From contig NC_133770.1 of assembly GCF_003597395.2 (NCBI RefSeq), forward strand, positions 12,680,365-12,744,364: a stretch of DNA of 64,000 nt. The letters run 5' to 3'. Positions within the stretch are counted from its first letter, which is position 1. Each line of letters opens with the position of its first letter. A program made the translations under genes and the position numbers. This document shows, piece after piece, positions 10,711 through 21,427 of this stretch. The notes under the pieces were generated by a model. That model ran no database searches and had not been told where the DNA came from. It was given only the letters and a program-made list of their open reading frames with translations. This DNA comes from Chelonoidis abingdonii. Lineage: Eukaryota > Chordata > Testudines > Testudinidae.

Positions 10711-10947
10711 TGGCCCAGCAGGAGCTAGGGCGCCAGCATCTGTCCTCTGCAGTGGCCAGCGGTCGACTGAGCGCCGGGGCCGGGCCTTTATACTTCCTGT
10801 CCCGCCCCTTGACTTCCGGGGGACGGGAACAGGCGGTGGTGGCTCCGCCCACTTCGGTGTCTGTTCTGGCTCGGCCCTCTCAGGCGCGGCGGGGAGCCAG
10901 TCCACTTCGCTACAGTGATATGTTCAGAAATATTGTATATTTTCAAT

Positions 10948-10953
10948 AATAAA
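10948..10953 (+). promoter_or_regulatory. Polyadenylation signal AATAAA (second copy)
   Basis: This is the duplicated counterpart of the signal at 7484, in the same TTTCAATAATAAAC context. It could serve as a distal CRHR2 poly(A) site if transcripts read through both insertions. Confidence 0.4.
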
Positions 10954-10978
10954 CACGATTCTGGGTTGGTTTCTATTG

Positions 10979-11491
10979 ATCCAGATGTCACTTTAGGTTG
11001 GGGAGGAAGAGGAAATGGGGCCTGGGTGTTAATGAGAGGGTTTGATGCCTAAGAACAGGATATGGAAAACAACAAAGCATCTTGGACAATGAGAACCCAC
11101 TTGAAATGAACATACCGCAAAAGGGCCCTTCAACGGAACACAAAACTCCTCCATTCTCAGGGTCTTCTCCTTGCATCACATCCCAGAAGAGCAGAGCATA
11201 GGTGACATCCCATTGCTGTGCACAGTTCCTTTCATCACACCCAGTTTCAGTAGCGAAGAAGAAAGGAAGTTATAAAATATCCTCTCTCTTGCCCAAGAAA
11301 AAAGAATTTCCCCCAGCATCTGGGTAATTTGTTCTGTTCAGGTGAGCGGCAACACAGCTGCCAGGGGTTTCGTGGAGGGAAGTTGCATTTTTTCTTCTCA
11401 GGTTTGTGGTGCTCCAAAGACTTCCCTACCACGTTTGGTCTCTAACCCACAGACCTCTCTGCTCTCTTCAAACTGGCATCTCCTCTGTACC
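10979..11491. other. Intergenic sequence, nothing recognised
   Basis: This follows the duplicated UTR. No exon or nameable repeat was seen; it ends at the 3' terminus of an inverted Tx1-like fragment. Confidence 0.4.
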
Positions 11492-11905
11492 TATTGGGTT
11501 TCTGGGAACTGGGCGGGCGGAAGCCCGCCCAATGCTAAAGGATCCCCCCCAGCCTAAGGGGAGGATCTACAGAACCTCAAAAACCCAACTGATTCCAGGG
11601 GACAACTAATAAAAGAACAGGGACAGGAGTGCGGTCAGAGGGTCATAAGAAGGGAGCCTGACAGGGACATCGAGCAGAGAACACCAGACAGCACCCACTG
11701 CTCCTCGAAGGTGTCAAGGGAGCCAGTGGATGCCGCCCAGAGGAACTCTGCCCAGATACGTGAACGGACTAAGGATCGGAAACAAGCCCCACAGTCACAG
11801 GAGTCTCCATTGGCCCACCTTCTCTCCCTGGTTGTGTAGATGGCCATTTTAGCCAGGGAGAGGATGAGGTTGACCAGGAGGTCCTGCGACTTTGTGGGGG
11901 CCACA
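11492..11905 (-). mobile_element. Tx1-like L1 LINE fragment (ORF2 C-terminus)
   Basis: The - strand frame from 11904 to 11635 contains LAKMAIYTTRERR, CDCGACFRSLVRSRI and ends SGSLLMTL. This parallels the end of the + copy at about 8340-8611. The inverted 3' terminus TATTGGGTTTCTGGGAACTGG matches ACTTCCCGGAAACCCAATA of the first copy, confirming the shared family end. It is 5'-truncated to about 410 bp. Confidence 0.8.
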
Positions 11906-13881
11906 CAAGCCAGATTCCTTTAACATTCTGACATGTCAGGGGTAAAGGCTGGGACCTTTTTAGCCCATTAATATGGTCTGACTTGCCCACACCCTGAGTT
12001 TTTAGATTCATTTCAGGGAATGAGCTGTGTGTGCCAAGAAGAAATTGTGCTGCTTCCTGGGAATGTCTGATTGGAGAAAGTACTCGCCCACTTTGGGGGT
12101 GGTTAATTAGATCATATCCTTGCAGTCCCTCCGAGGCTATAAAGCACAGAGGTATGCAAGATATTTGCAAGAAAAAAACAAAGCTATTCAAGGACAATTA
12201 GGTTTTTCGTCTCCTTCCAAACACAGAAATGGTCCCATTTTCATGGGGAATTTCAATCAGGTAAGTGTCATTTCAAGCAGTCTGGCTTCCCACAGACCTG
12301 AGGTCAGACAAACCCCTAACAGTTCAGCTGAAATAAGCATCCGAACGTACAGTGCATGTCCAAACTCTCGGAACTTCTTGGGTTTGTAAAATCCACCTGG
12401 AAGTCTCACGGGCGCTTCTTTGAGCTGAACTGCTAGAGGTTTGCCCAACAATTCTGAGTGTGTATTCATCAAAACCATCCATGTGACCTTCAAAAGGGTT
12501 TTACATTTGGAGCCAGAATTGGTCTCAGATGAGTGTAAATGCAACGTTTACTGTTAATAGTCCTCATGTATTGTTACCAGTCACAGTAAACTTCGAGAAC
12601 TCCCTTATTGTTCCAATACATGCCCCTTTCTACAGCCCTTACTCATACTGGGCCAGATTATCTGCAGGAGCAAATGGATGCAGGTCCATTGACTTCAACA
12701 GACTTTTGCCCACTTACACCAGCAGAATATTTGTCCCTCGTAGTCAGAGTTTTGTAATAATCCCACTGAATCCAGTGGGACAGGTCGAATTACTAGCAGT
12801 AACGGCGACTCACCCTGAGTAAAGGCTGCAGAATCAGGTCCAATGTGTTGTAGCAGTTCCCATTCTGAGAGTTACCTAGCTGATCTGATTCCCTGTCTCA
12901 AGATTATGACAGCACACCGTTGCCTTTCAAGGTCGTCTACTGACGGGGAAACAGTTTATGTCATTTCTCTGCAGGGGGGAGACACTGAAAAGATCAGCGC
13001 TGTTTTGTTTCTGTGGTGTGGCAGTGGAAGGAAACGATGGACTTGCCATTGAGAAAGGGTTTCTGAGTTTTCAGGTTCCTCTCTGGGTGTGCCTGGGCTG
13101 CAATCAGGCCGTGTGATTGCTGCTTGCGTGGATGGACCCAAGCCTGCTTTAATCTAGCTAGCTGGGCTCCCAGACTAGCAAAGCCGCAGCAGCATGCACT
13201 TCACCACAGGCTAGTCCCATGGTTTTAAATACGGCTTCACAGACTATTAATGGGGGTTTGATTTTCAGTTACACTAGACCCCTTTAGCCCAGGCTGGCAG
13301 TGTCAAGGGGCCTGACAGTGGGTGAGAATGTTACGCCCAGGAAGATTTTATTGGGATGAAGTGCAAGGAGGATGTTTGCAAAACATAATCACTGCTAGTA
13401 CCAATGCCAGTGCAGAGAATGGATTTGCAAACCTTCAGCATATAATTGTTTCAAGTCAATGCTAAGCACATGCAGGTAATACGAACTGGGAGAAAGTTTA
13501 TTTATTTGTATTTATTTTGGGTTTACCATGCAAATGCAAAAGCATTGTTCCTTGGTTTGATTTCCCATGAAAGATTTCTGCACCTGTCAGCCGTTCCCAC
13601 CCGCTGAGCCCTGGAGGCAGAGTTACATTTATTCAAAGTGATGCCACCTGACTAGATCTTGCTTCCCTGCCAGCTGCCTTCTTAAGAGCAAGATTTTGGA
13701 GAGTTCCTCAAAGAGCAGGAAGAGAAGTCTTGGCAGTGGCATTTTATCAGAGTGTGGAGAGTGGGTGTCAGATACAAGGGAGGCATGGGGCAGCATAGCT
13801 CTGCAAACGTCTTCATGAGCATAAATGCAATCGTCTGACAAAAAGAGGACAAGGGCAAGATTTCTGTCATCGCTGGCAGAT
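11906..13881. other. Intergenic sequence, nothing recognised
   Basis: No exon with conserved protein was seen on either strand. About 12640-12840 contains phrases (GGGCCAGATTATCTGC, CCATTGACTTCAACAGACTTTTG) of an old reptile interspersed repeat with ends too degraded to define. Confidence 0.4.
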
Positions 13882-13953
13882 CCTCAGCTGATGTAAAAAT
13901 TAGCCCAGCTCTACTGAAGCCCAGGGAACTAGGGCCATTTACATCAGCTGAGG
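13882..13953. repeat. Small palindromic MITE-like repeat
   Basis: CCTCAGCTGATGTAAA at the left end is the exact inverse of TTTACATCAGCTGAGG at the right end, with a centre around CTCTACTGAAGCCCAGGG. This is a common short palindromic repeat type in reptile DNA. Confidence 0.6.
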
Positions 13954-14034
13954 GTTGGTCCCTGGCCCGTCTGCTAAAAGACATTTGCTATGAAGGGCCT
14001 GCTGCAAAGCCTTTAAAGTCAATGGAAAGAAAGC

Positions 14035-14310
14035 TCCGCAGATAATGCTCGATCTATCAGGAATCAATTTATCGATTGATCATTTAGTGTAGATGCGATA
14101 AAATCAATTCCTGAGCGCTCTGCCGTCGACTCCGGAACACCACTGCGGCAAGAGGTGGAAGCGGAGTCGACAGAGCAGCAGCAGTCGACTCGCCGCCATC
14201 CTCACGGACTGGTAAATCGACCTAAGATACGCCGACTTCAACTACGCTATTCATGTAGCTGAAGTGCGTATCTTAGGTCGACCCTCCCAGTGTAGACCTA
14301 GCCCCAGTGA
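14035..14310. mobile_element. MITE with internal palindrome
   Basis: The right end reads AGTGTAGACCTAGCCCC, matching the GTGTAGACC ends of other DNA elements here. The core at 14213-14283 is a hairpin with arms around ATCGACCTAAGATACGC and GCGTATCTTAGGTCGAC. The same core, diverged, is at 85-147. It is non-coding; the left edge is approximate. Confidence 0.65.
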
Positions 14311-14599
14311 ATTCAGTGGGTGCTGGATGAGGCCTTAAATGGTTTTGTAATTATTGACAACATAAAAGCCAAAACATCTGAATTTCTTGCCAGCACCAGA
14401 AACAAAGAACAATTAGTACCTAAGCTGTGTGGTTAGCTCAGCTCACAAGCAGGCGAGATCCCCAGATGAAAGCTGCAGTAGAAATAGGGAGTGGAATATA
14501 CCAGCTCTAGAAAAGTTATGCTGTTACGCTGATCAGTATTGTCTCATTGTTTCCTCGGGCTCTCCCTCGCTCTGCGTCCACCTGTTGTCTGGCTCATAC

Positions 14600-14725
14600 T
14601 TAGATTGTAAGCTCCTTGGGGCAGGGACCATCTCTTTGTTCTGTTTGTCCAGCGCCTAGCGCTGAAGGAGTCTGATCCCTGGTTGGGGCCTCTAGGCACT
14701 ATGGCAATACAAACGATGATCAAAT
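14600..14725 (+). repeat. SINE tail (AGATTGTAAGCTCCTTGGGGCAGGGACC type)
   Basis: AGATTGTAAGCTCCTTGGGG, CAGCGCCTAGCGC and GGCCTCTAGGCACTATGGCAATACAAA form the 3' tail of a widespread reptile SINE. A second copy is at 16745-16890. Confidence 0.55.
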
Positions 14726-15179
14726 GGATGTTGGTGTAGTTAGAGAGGACGGGATGGCTTTATAGATTAAGGCACTGGCCAGGGACCTTGGAAATCTAGG
14801 TTGGGTTCCCAGCTTCCTCGGTGACCATAGGCAAGCATGTCTCTGCTCCTTGGTAGGTGCTGTGTACAGATAATGAATACTAATCCAAACTGAATGTGTT
14901 CTGTATGCCGAGAGAATGAGCAGGAATGTACCGAGGCAGCTCAGGAGAAGGCAAGTCGACACTTGCATTGACCCCTGGAATTTAAGCTGTGGTTTGTTAG
15001 TTTAATGAGCTGGTTGCCATATAGACAAATGGAGGATTTCTTTTGCAGACTGTGCAGTTGCAGTCACTGCCTGAGTCTGACTGCAGTTGAGGTTTCTTCT
15101 AAAACAATATGTAGTTGGGGGGACAAAAATGTATTTTCCCTACAACGAAAGTCAGTGGAATGTGTGCTGGGTCATTGTG

Positions 15180-15320
15180 ATGTGGCTAATGCAGAGCACT
15201 GGGAGTTAGCAGAGCTGGGTTCTAATCCCAACTCTGGCACACGTCTGCCACATGACCATGGGCCAATCACCTGACAGCTCCGTGCCTCAGTTTCCCCACT
15301 TGTCAAGGGAAGACAGCCAT
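15180..15320 (+). repeat. MIR-type SINE fragment
   Basis: AGAGCTGGGTTCTAATCCCAACTCTGGCAC, CCATGGGCCAATCACC and GTGCCTCAGTTTCCCCAC follow MIR order on the + strand, including the degenerate B-box region. Confidence 0.6.
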
Positions 15321-16289
15321 TCCCACCTTAGCTTGCTGGTGCCCTTTGGCAGGTACTGGAGAAAAACACAGCCCTAGTATTCAGTTAGGGTTAAATGCTG
15401 ACTTTAGGCACAGCCTGAGCAAAGGCTGGTGTATAAGTTGCTTCTCCCCAGGAGTAGCACTGCAGAGTCTCATGCCTCATAAACACACCTTTGGGCCTCA
15501 GTTCCTCCCCTGCTTTCTCCTCAATCCCAGGCGAGATAGTAACTCACTGCCAGCCTGCAGTGGTGCTCCATCATTAGCCACACCCCGAAACACTGCCTCA
15601 GCTACTCTGGACAGCAAGTGGAGGGGGGAGCCAACGCCCTGTCCGCTCCCTCCCACCCCTTGCCGTGGGCAGGAAGTAATGAAACCAAGCAGAAGTGTAA
15701 GAGGCCTTGTTACTCCAAGCGACAGCCTAGGCCTCAGCCATCCTTAGGCATGAATTCAAATCTCTGACAGCAACAATGCAATTCATCAAGAAGAAGTTCC
15801 TTCCTGGGGCCCCATGGAGCTTTGATGTGCTGTCCTTATTAAAAACCACGGATCTGTAATAATGAATAACACTTTGCAAGCCAAAGCATTCAGCTGGTAG
15901 CAGTGACCCTGGACCATTTCTGTGCTGCCCTGCCCTCTCCTTGTTTTGAAGTGCTCTAAATGTTACAGACAGATTTAAGATCTCCTCCGGTGTCACCTTT
16001 TTACCGTGAATGGATTAGAAAGCTAAACAGCCAGGCATTTGACTGCTGTCTTTATTACAGAGCAAATCCTTCTTAACCTACCTGGTCATCCCAGCAGCTA
16101 CGCCGGAAAGGAAAAGCACTCGTTAACCCAGGGCTCCCATTAAGCCAGATGCAAAGTCCATTGAATAAGACTCCAGTGGGCTCTGGAGCAGGGAAGATGC
16201 CATTGGCAACAACGGTTTGTCGATGCAGCAAATGAACACCCACTGACCAGGCTCAGGCGACGGAGCTGTTTAACTGTGGTGGCTCTGGG

Positions 16290-16440
16290 TCACTGCCCCT
16301 CGCAGGGTCTCACAGCCTGGGATCCAGCCCAAGCTTGAACATCTACACCGCATTTAAACAGCCCAGCAGGCGGAGCCCGAGTCAGCTGGGACAGGCCAGT
16401 CGTGGGTGTTTAGCTGCAGCGTGGACATACCCGATGGGTC
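16290..16440. repeat. Half copy of the 4625-4877 MITE type
   Basis: ACAGCCCAGCAGGCGGAGCCCGAGTCAGCTGGGACAGGCC and TTAGCTGCAGCGTGGACATACCC parallel the right half of the element at 4625-4877. One end only is recognisable. Confidence 0.5.
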
Positions 16441-16744
16441 CCAAGTGAACTATGGCTGACGCAGTGCAGTGTGTGTGAAAGTAACCCCAGTGGAACCATA
16501 GTGCCAGCTGTCCCTGATAGTACCACACTCCAGCTGTGCATCGCATGGAGCAGTCAGACCTCGGGGGCGTGGTTGGGGCTGGGGTGAAGCAGCCAAGGGG
16601 TTGTGTTAAATGGGGAGTTTGACCCATGCCGCCTTTAGAACTCATAGTGTTGGTTCTGCTTCCCCCTTTCTAGAAATCAGCTTCGTAATTGTCATTGTTC
16701 CCTAGAAAAAGAGCAGGTTGCTTTATAAAGCACCAGTATTGCCT

Positions 16745-17165
16745 TTCCCCCACCCCTGGTCTGCCTGGCCCCTTGGGAGTGTAAACGCTTTGGGCGGGGA
16801 TTGGCTCTTCCCATGGGTCTGGACAGCACCTAGCACAGTGAAGCCCCAACCTTTATTGAGGTCTCTAGGCGCTACCATAGCACAGCTCATCAATGGTACT
16901 AATCTGGCCCGGGAGGCAGGGAATTTCCTGTCATGCTGACATGCAAGGAGAGAGGACAGTAGCTGCTCTAGGTAGAAATACTAGTGGTCGCTTTACATGG
17001 TCCATGTTCTTTCGCTTCCTTGGTGAAGACGGATGGTCCAGTGGTGACTATGCTACCGTGGAGGCCTGGGTACACGTCCTAGCTTTGCCATAAGCTTCCT
17101 GCGTGAGCGTGGGTGAGTCACTCAGCTGCTCTGTGCCTCACCTCCCCATCTATAAAATGGGGGGC
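16745..17165 (+). repeat. SINE tail followed by a MIR-type fragment
   Basis: At 16745-16890 CAGCACCTAGCACAGTGAAG and GTCTCTAGGCGCTACCATAGC repeat the tail seen at 14600. At 17050-17165 GTGAGTCACTCAGCTGCTCTGTGCCTCACCTCCCCATCTATAAAATGGGG is the 3' half of a MIR-type SINE. Confidence 0.5.
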
Positions 17166-18270
17166 TGGAGGGAGACTAGCCTATCCTGACCTCCCACAGG
17201 ATAAATCCATTAAAGACTGGGAGATGCTCAGATATTTTGCGGGTGATGGGGCCTTTGTTATCTTATACAGGCCTCAGATAATGGCAGTTTCCAGAGAAAG
17301 CATGGAAAAGCCGACAGAGAAGCCAGGAAAGGGACGCACACTACAAGTTCACTTGTCTCAGATTCCCTGTGAAATTATAGCTCTGAAAAATGCATCAGTT
17401 AGTGTCAGTGGATCTGGTTCTGCTCCTATTGAAGTCCTTGCTATTGCTCTTCCTCTGCGCAGGATCAGGCCTTATCTTCCCTTAAGTTCTATCTATGCAG
17501 CTACCCCTGATGACAGCAGCTGAGGGTCCGGCCCAGAGTTTTGCATTATGTGGGAGTGTACTGGTGGATTTACTCTGCCTGGCTGCTCAACTAGTTAAAA
17601 AAAATAATAAAAAACTCCTACACTTTCAAAGTTTACCATGGGCATGTTTCCAAGGGCAATTAACGTGTGGGTTTTTACCACTTTCTCAGCTGTTAGGCAG
17701 TTTTCAAAGTAAAATGCAGGTCTTTCTTCTATGATTGCCAACCATAAACTAACAACAGAAACCTCTTATTCCAGCTCTACCAAATGCCACCCCAGGCACA
17801 ACTATAACTGCCTGGTTCTCCCTTAATTTATAACAGTGGGGATCAGTCTGTAATTTTCCTCCAGACCTGATGGAGAAAAGCAAACATCAAGGACCAGCGA
17901 GATGCCACACATAAGAGTCTCTGATAGCTTCAGCGATCAATGGGGAGATGTTTACTGTTCCAAGGGCAACCAGCAAAAACAGCCACTTAAGTTGCCTCCC
18001 TGGTTTATCATTAGATTGGCATCCACCAATCCTTTTGTGAAGGAGGATATCTCAAGGAATCATTGGGAGACTCAACACTTAACACTGAATTTGTTTGGCC
18101 TAAACTGAGCTGAGGTTCAAATGTAAACCTCACCTGAGAGCATCGCTTCAGGAGAAAATCAATATAGGAAGAAAAGAGGGAGTTTCTTTTCCCCCAATAG
18201 CGCTTCATAAGATGCTGCCTGAAATAATGATGCTCCCCTTGGTTAAATCCTAAGCATTTTCAATACAGTA
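17166..18270. other. Intergenic sequence, nothing recognised
   Basis: Several frames of 60-140 codons are present but lack conserved motifs and splice context. I see no gene or repeat family. Confidence 0.4.
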
Positions 18271-18273
18271 TGA

Positions 18274-20521
18274 GGCCTGGTCTACACTACGCGTTTAAAC
18301 CGATTTTAGCAGCATTAAACCGATTTAACGCTGTACCTGTCCACACTACGAGGCCCTTTATATCAATATAAAGGGCTTTTTAAATCGGTTTCTGTACTCC
18401 TCCCCGACGAGAGGAGTAGCGCTAAAATCAGTATTACCATATCGGATTAGGGTTAAGTGTGGGCCGAAATGACGGTATTGGACCCCTGTGCGGTATCCCA
18501 CGTGCACTACTGTGACCCTCTGAACAGCAATCTAACCGGCTGCAGTGCCAGGTAAACAGAAAAAGCCCCGCGAACTTTTTGAATTACATTTCCTGTTTGC
18601 CCTGCATGGAGCTTTGATCAGCACGGGTGGCGATGCAGTCCCAAGATCCAAAAAAGAGCTCCAGCAATGGTCTGGTACGGGAGAGATCTGGATCTGATTG
18701 CTGTATGGGGAGACACAATCTGTTCTTCAGAGTCCGTTAGCGAAGATGAAATGCAAAGCTTTGAAAAAAGATCTCAGGGCTACACAGTGCTTGTGACAAG
18801 CGGAACGGACAAGCCAAAGAATCAACTGGGACGCGTCATGGGAGGGGAGCGGGCGGTACTCGAGGACTCCCAGCTATCCCACACGTCCAGCAGCAAGTCT
18901 CCAAAAACTATTGCATTCTTGGCTGAGCATTCCCAGGCTGTAGGTTCAAACAACGAGTTGGTCCGGGGGGTAGTGACGAGTTTCCTCGTAGGGTCAGCTG
19001 CACAGTAAAGCAAGGATGACTCACTTTCTTCCGCTCCATTCCAGCCACTTCACGTGAGAGGGAAGTAGAGGGAAAGAATCGCGTTCTGATTCAGTCATCC
19101 AGTCTAGCTGACCGATTGCTGGAATAGAGCGATGCGCACGTAAAGACGCAGTAGTTCGTCTTTCTCCTTCCGCGGGATAGTGCGCAGGACAGTACAATAG
19201 ACTGCTATTTGATCATCACCCATCAGCCGTGAGTGTCCTGCTGCTCAGGTGAGGGCTGGTGGGGGAGCCTGGGCTAAAATAGGACAAAATGAAATTTCCT
19301 GTCATTCCCTAGTAGATGTGACAGACGCCTGCTGGTAACCGTCACAAGTGCATCTATAGCGCACGGGGGGTGCACTCTCTAGCCCGCCTCCCCTTTATGT
19401 GTGAGAAGAAGATTCTGTACTGCCTGGACTGTCTCAACGCAGCGGGAATCATGCGCTCCTCCTCCAGTTATCTCACACACTACAAGATCAATCGTTTTGT
19501 ATTCCGCATTCTTTATAGGATTCATGACACAAATGCAGGGGGGACATGCCATGGTAGTCGCAGGAGGTTGGGAGCGAGGGAGCATAAGGGGTGGGGTTGT
19601 TTGCAGGCAGGCAACTCCCACCGTAATGCCCCGCACGGAATAGCAGCTCAGCATTTCTGCGGGCCATCTGCATGGAGCAGCTTGCTCTCTGATCACGTGG
19701 TTCTCCTCAGTACACTCTTGCTCCCACATCTTCTAGGCAGACTGACTCTTAGTCTTTAGAAGACCATAAAGGACGGACATCTGGAGCTCAGGGGAGTCAA
19801 TCCCATTTATAATAGCCTATTTGCGCCCCACGCTCAACGCGCGCGAACTCAGCCCAGGGGCACCCGATGCCATAAGCCAACAGAGTCAGACACTGACGCA
19901 CAAGTAACCGCCGATCTTAATTGGCTCGAATTTACACATGCAGCAGACAGCTAGCAGAACGCACCCATATTAACGTCGTCATGATAATCATAGCATACCA
20001 AGTAAACGTAGCATGCTAGCGCTCCCCCTAGGCACTGCAGTAACGCCTCTGTCGCCGCATCCAGCCAAATGGGGCACCGCGCACGGCTGAACAGATAAAA
20101 GACAGAAAGCTGGAATTGGGCTCCTTTGGTATAGCGTTGCGTATGGCAATCCTGCCAGGGGCGCATCAGGCCCGAAGAAGGGGTGCGAGAAATGATGTCA
20201 TGCAGTTTGTGCTTCCGGAGCAAGGAGATGGTAGTGAAGATTTACCCAGACCAAACCACCATGACAATGATCTTTGGCCCCATCACGGCAATGGATCTCA
20301 AACCCAGAATTCCAAGGTGGGGCAAGATGTGAGAACTATGGGATGCTAGTGGATATCGCTACCCACGGCAACACTCCAGAAATCGACGCTAGCCTCAGAC
20401 CATGGACGCACACCGCCGAATTAATGTGCTTAGTGTGGCCGCATGCACTCGACTTTATACCATCTGTTTTACAAAACCGGTTTATGTAAAATCGGACTAA
20501 TCCCATAGTGTAGAGGTACCC
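18274..20521. mobile_element. PIF/Harbinger-like DNA transposon, defective
   Basis: The ends are GGCCTGGTCTACACTACG and, inverted, GGGTACCTCTACACTATG. Both lead into an AT-rich stretch ending CCGATTTTA, so the inverted repeats span about 35 bp. TGA flanks both sides (18271-18273 and 20522-20524), a 3-bp duplication as in PIF/Harbinger, though the usual target is TWA. The interior carries a broken Myb/SANT-like frame near 18633 and many diverged stretches. Part of its right half (CCGGAGCAAGGAGATGGTAG ... GATTTACCCAGACC at about 20215) is homologous to 62850-62890 in the larger element at the right end of the window. Confidence 0.75.
18633..18840 (+). pseudogene. Myb/SANT-like DNA-binding protein remnant of the transposon
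   Basis: From the ATG at 18633 the codons begin MQSQDP. After frameshifts they resume as LDLIAVWGDTICSSES and EDEMQSFEKRSQGY. In PIF/Harbinger elements a second gene encodes a Myb/SANT-like trihelix protein that helps the transposase bind its DNA; aspartate-leucine-isoleucine followed by a tryptophan-glycine pair is characteristic. Here helices 1-2 are recognisable and the rest is replaced by unrelated sequence, so it is dead. The counterpart in the 58-64 kb element lies on the opposite strand. Confidence 0.6.
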
Positions 20522-20524
20522 TGA

Positions 20525-21427
20525 GACAAAATAAGCAGCATGCCCCTTTGAATAGAGAAAAAGGTCAAAATCTGACCCCTAGTGTTGGTTACTGGTAATG
20601 ACTACAGTGCAGCTGCAATGAACGACTGAATGAAAGCGAGAGAACATGTGGGGTCAGAGAACTGCTGGCCCATGACGTGAAGCATATGCTAGGGCAGGGC
20701 TTCGTTGGGCTGCATGGTGGTGTCCTCTCTTCCAAGCATACAAAGGAGCTATCAAAGCCCAGTTCCTAAGCTTGTTTTCAGCTGAGTTTTATCTAGCAAC
20801 CACGAGGCTTATCTCCAAGAAATCCTGTCCAGGTCCACACATGAATACCATCCACATGTTCCATGCTCTGAACTGCAGCGTGTGCTTTATAATGGCAATT
20901 TGCCTTCATGCTGTGGGCTGCAGAGAGACTGCCTGGTCATTTATTAGTTTGTGTATATGTGAACAGCTGTCCTTTGCTATATATAATCAGAACTGCTCTG
21001 CTGTGTGTCATAGACCCTGTACTGTTAACACAGAAGGGAGGAATGTTCTTTTTCAGTTCAAGAGGTTCAAGAGGGGATGTGCTTTTGAGTGGGAAGGTCT
21101 GAGGTCTATCCCTGATGTTGCTACACAGTGCCTGGTGGTAATGGATTTGCTAGCCTCTTGGGGTAGATACTGTTCAGTTGTCATAAATGGTCTTGAGACT
21201 GCTTTCACTACCCTTTACTCCATCTCATCCTCCCTCCATGTGCTTCCACTCCCTCACCTCATCTCTCCTCTTTCTCCTCTTCCCTCCCTTTATCCTCTTC
21301 TCCTCCTTGCTGTCTTCACCCCTCTCCCACCCCCTCCATCTCACCAGATAGGGTTTGGCATGGTACAGATTACTGTAGCTGGCTCTGGAGGGTGGCAGCA
21401 TTTTTCCACTGATACAGAATCAGGAAA
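20525..21427. other. Intergenic sequence, nothing recognised
   Basis: A 222-codon frame (20772-21440) is open but runs into the adjacent CR1 and shows a pyrimidine-rich low-complexity stretch (CTCCCTCCATG ... CCTCCCTTTATCC) instead of protein conservation. Confidence 0.4.

Larger units (their letters stand above)
9174..10914 (-). mobile_element. LTR-like/TRIM-like element, TG...CA, TSD GTGAT
   Basis: On the - strand the insert starts TGTAGCGAAGTGGACTGGC and ends CCGGACCATTACA. GTGAT flanks both sides (9169-9173, 10915-10919). About 55-60 bp at each end are direct repeats of one another (GACTGGCTCCC ... GAGGGCCGAGC). A TATAAAGG box lies about 115 bp from its - strand start (near 10785-10793). 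The interior holds two tandem-repeat arrays and no recognisable gag or pol. It could be a solo LTR with internal tandem repeats or a terminal-repeat miniature retrotransposon. Confidence 0.65.
7512..10978 (+). repeat. Second tandem copy of the CRHR2 UTR end, split by two insertions
   Basis: Pieces at 7512-7637, 8752-9173 and 10915-10978 together reproduce 6925-7511 with only scattered substitutions. Copy two was split first by a LINE fragment and then by a 1.74-kb repeat, both with duplicated target bases. It carries its own AATAAA at 10948. Confidence 0.85.

Noticed and set aside
9709..10905. 398-codon - strand frame as a host repeat protein
   Set aside because: No ATG start (it opens on GTG), is contained in a mobile element, and is explained by a stop-free 39-bp unit. 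It is kept only as a finding to test.
13629..13984. 100-codon - frame
   Set aside because: It crosses a palindromic repeat and shows no conserved motif.
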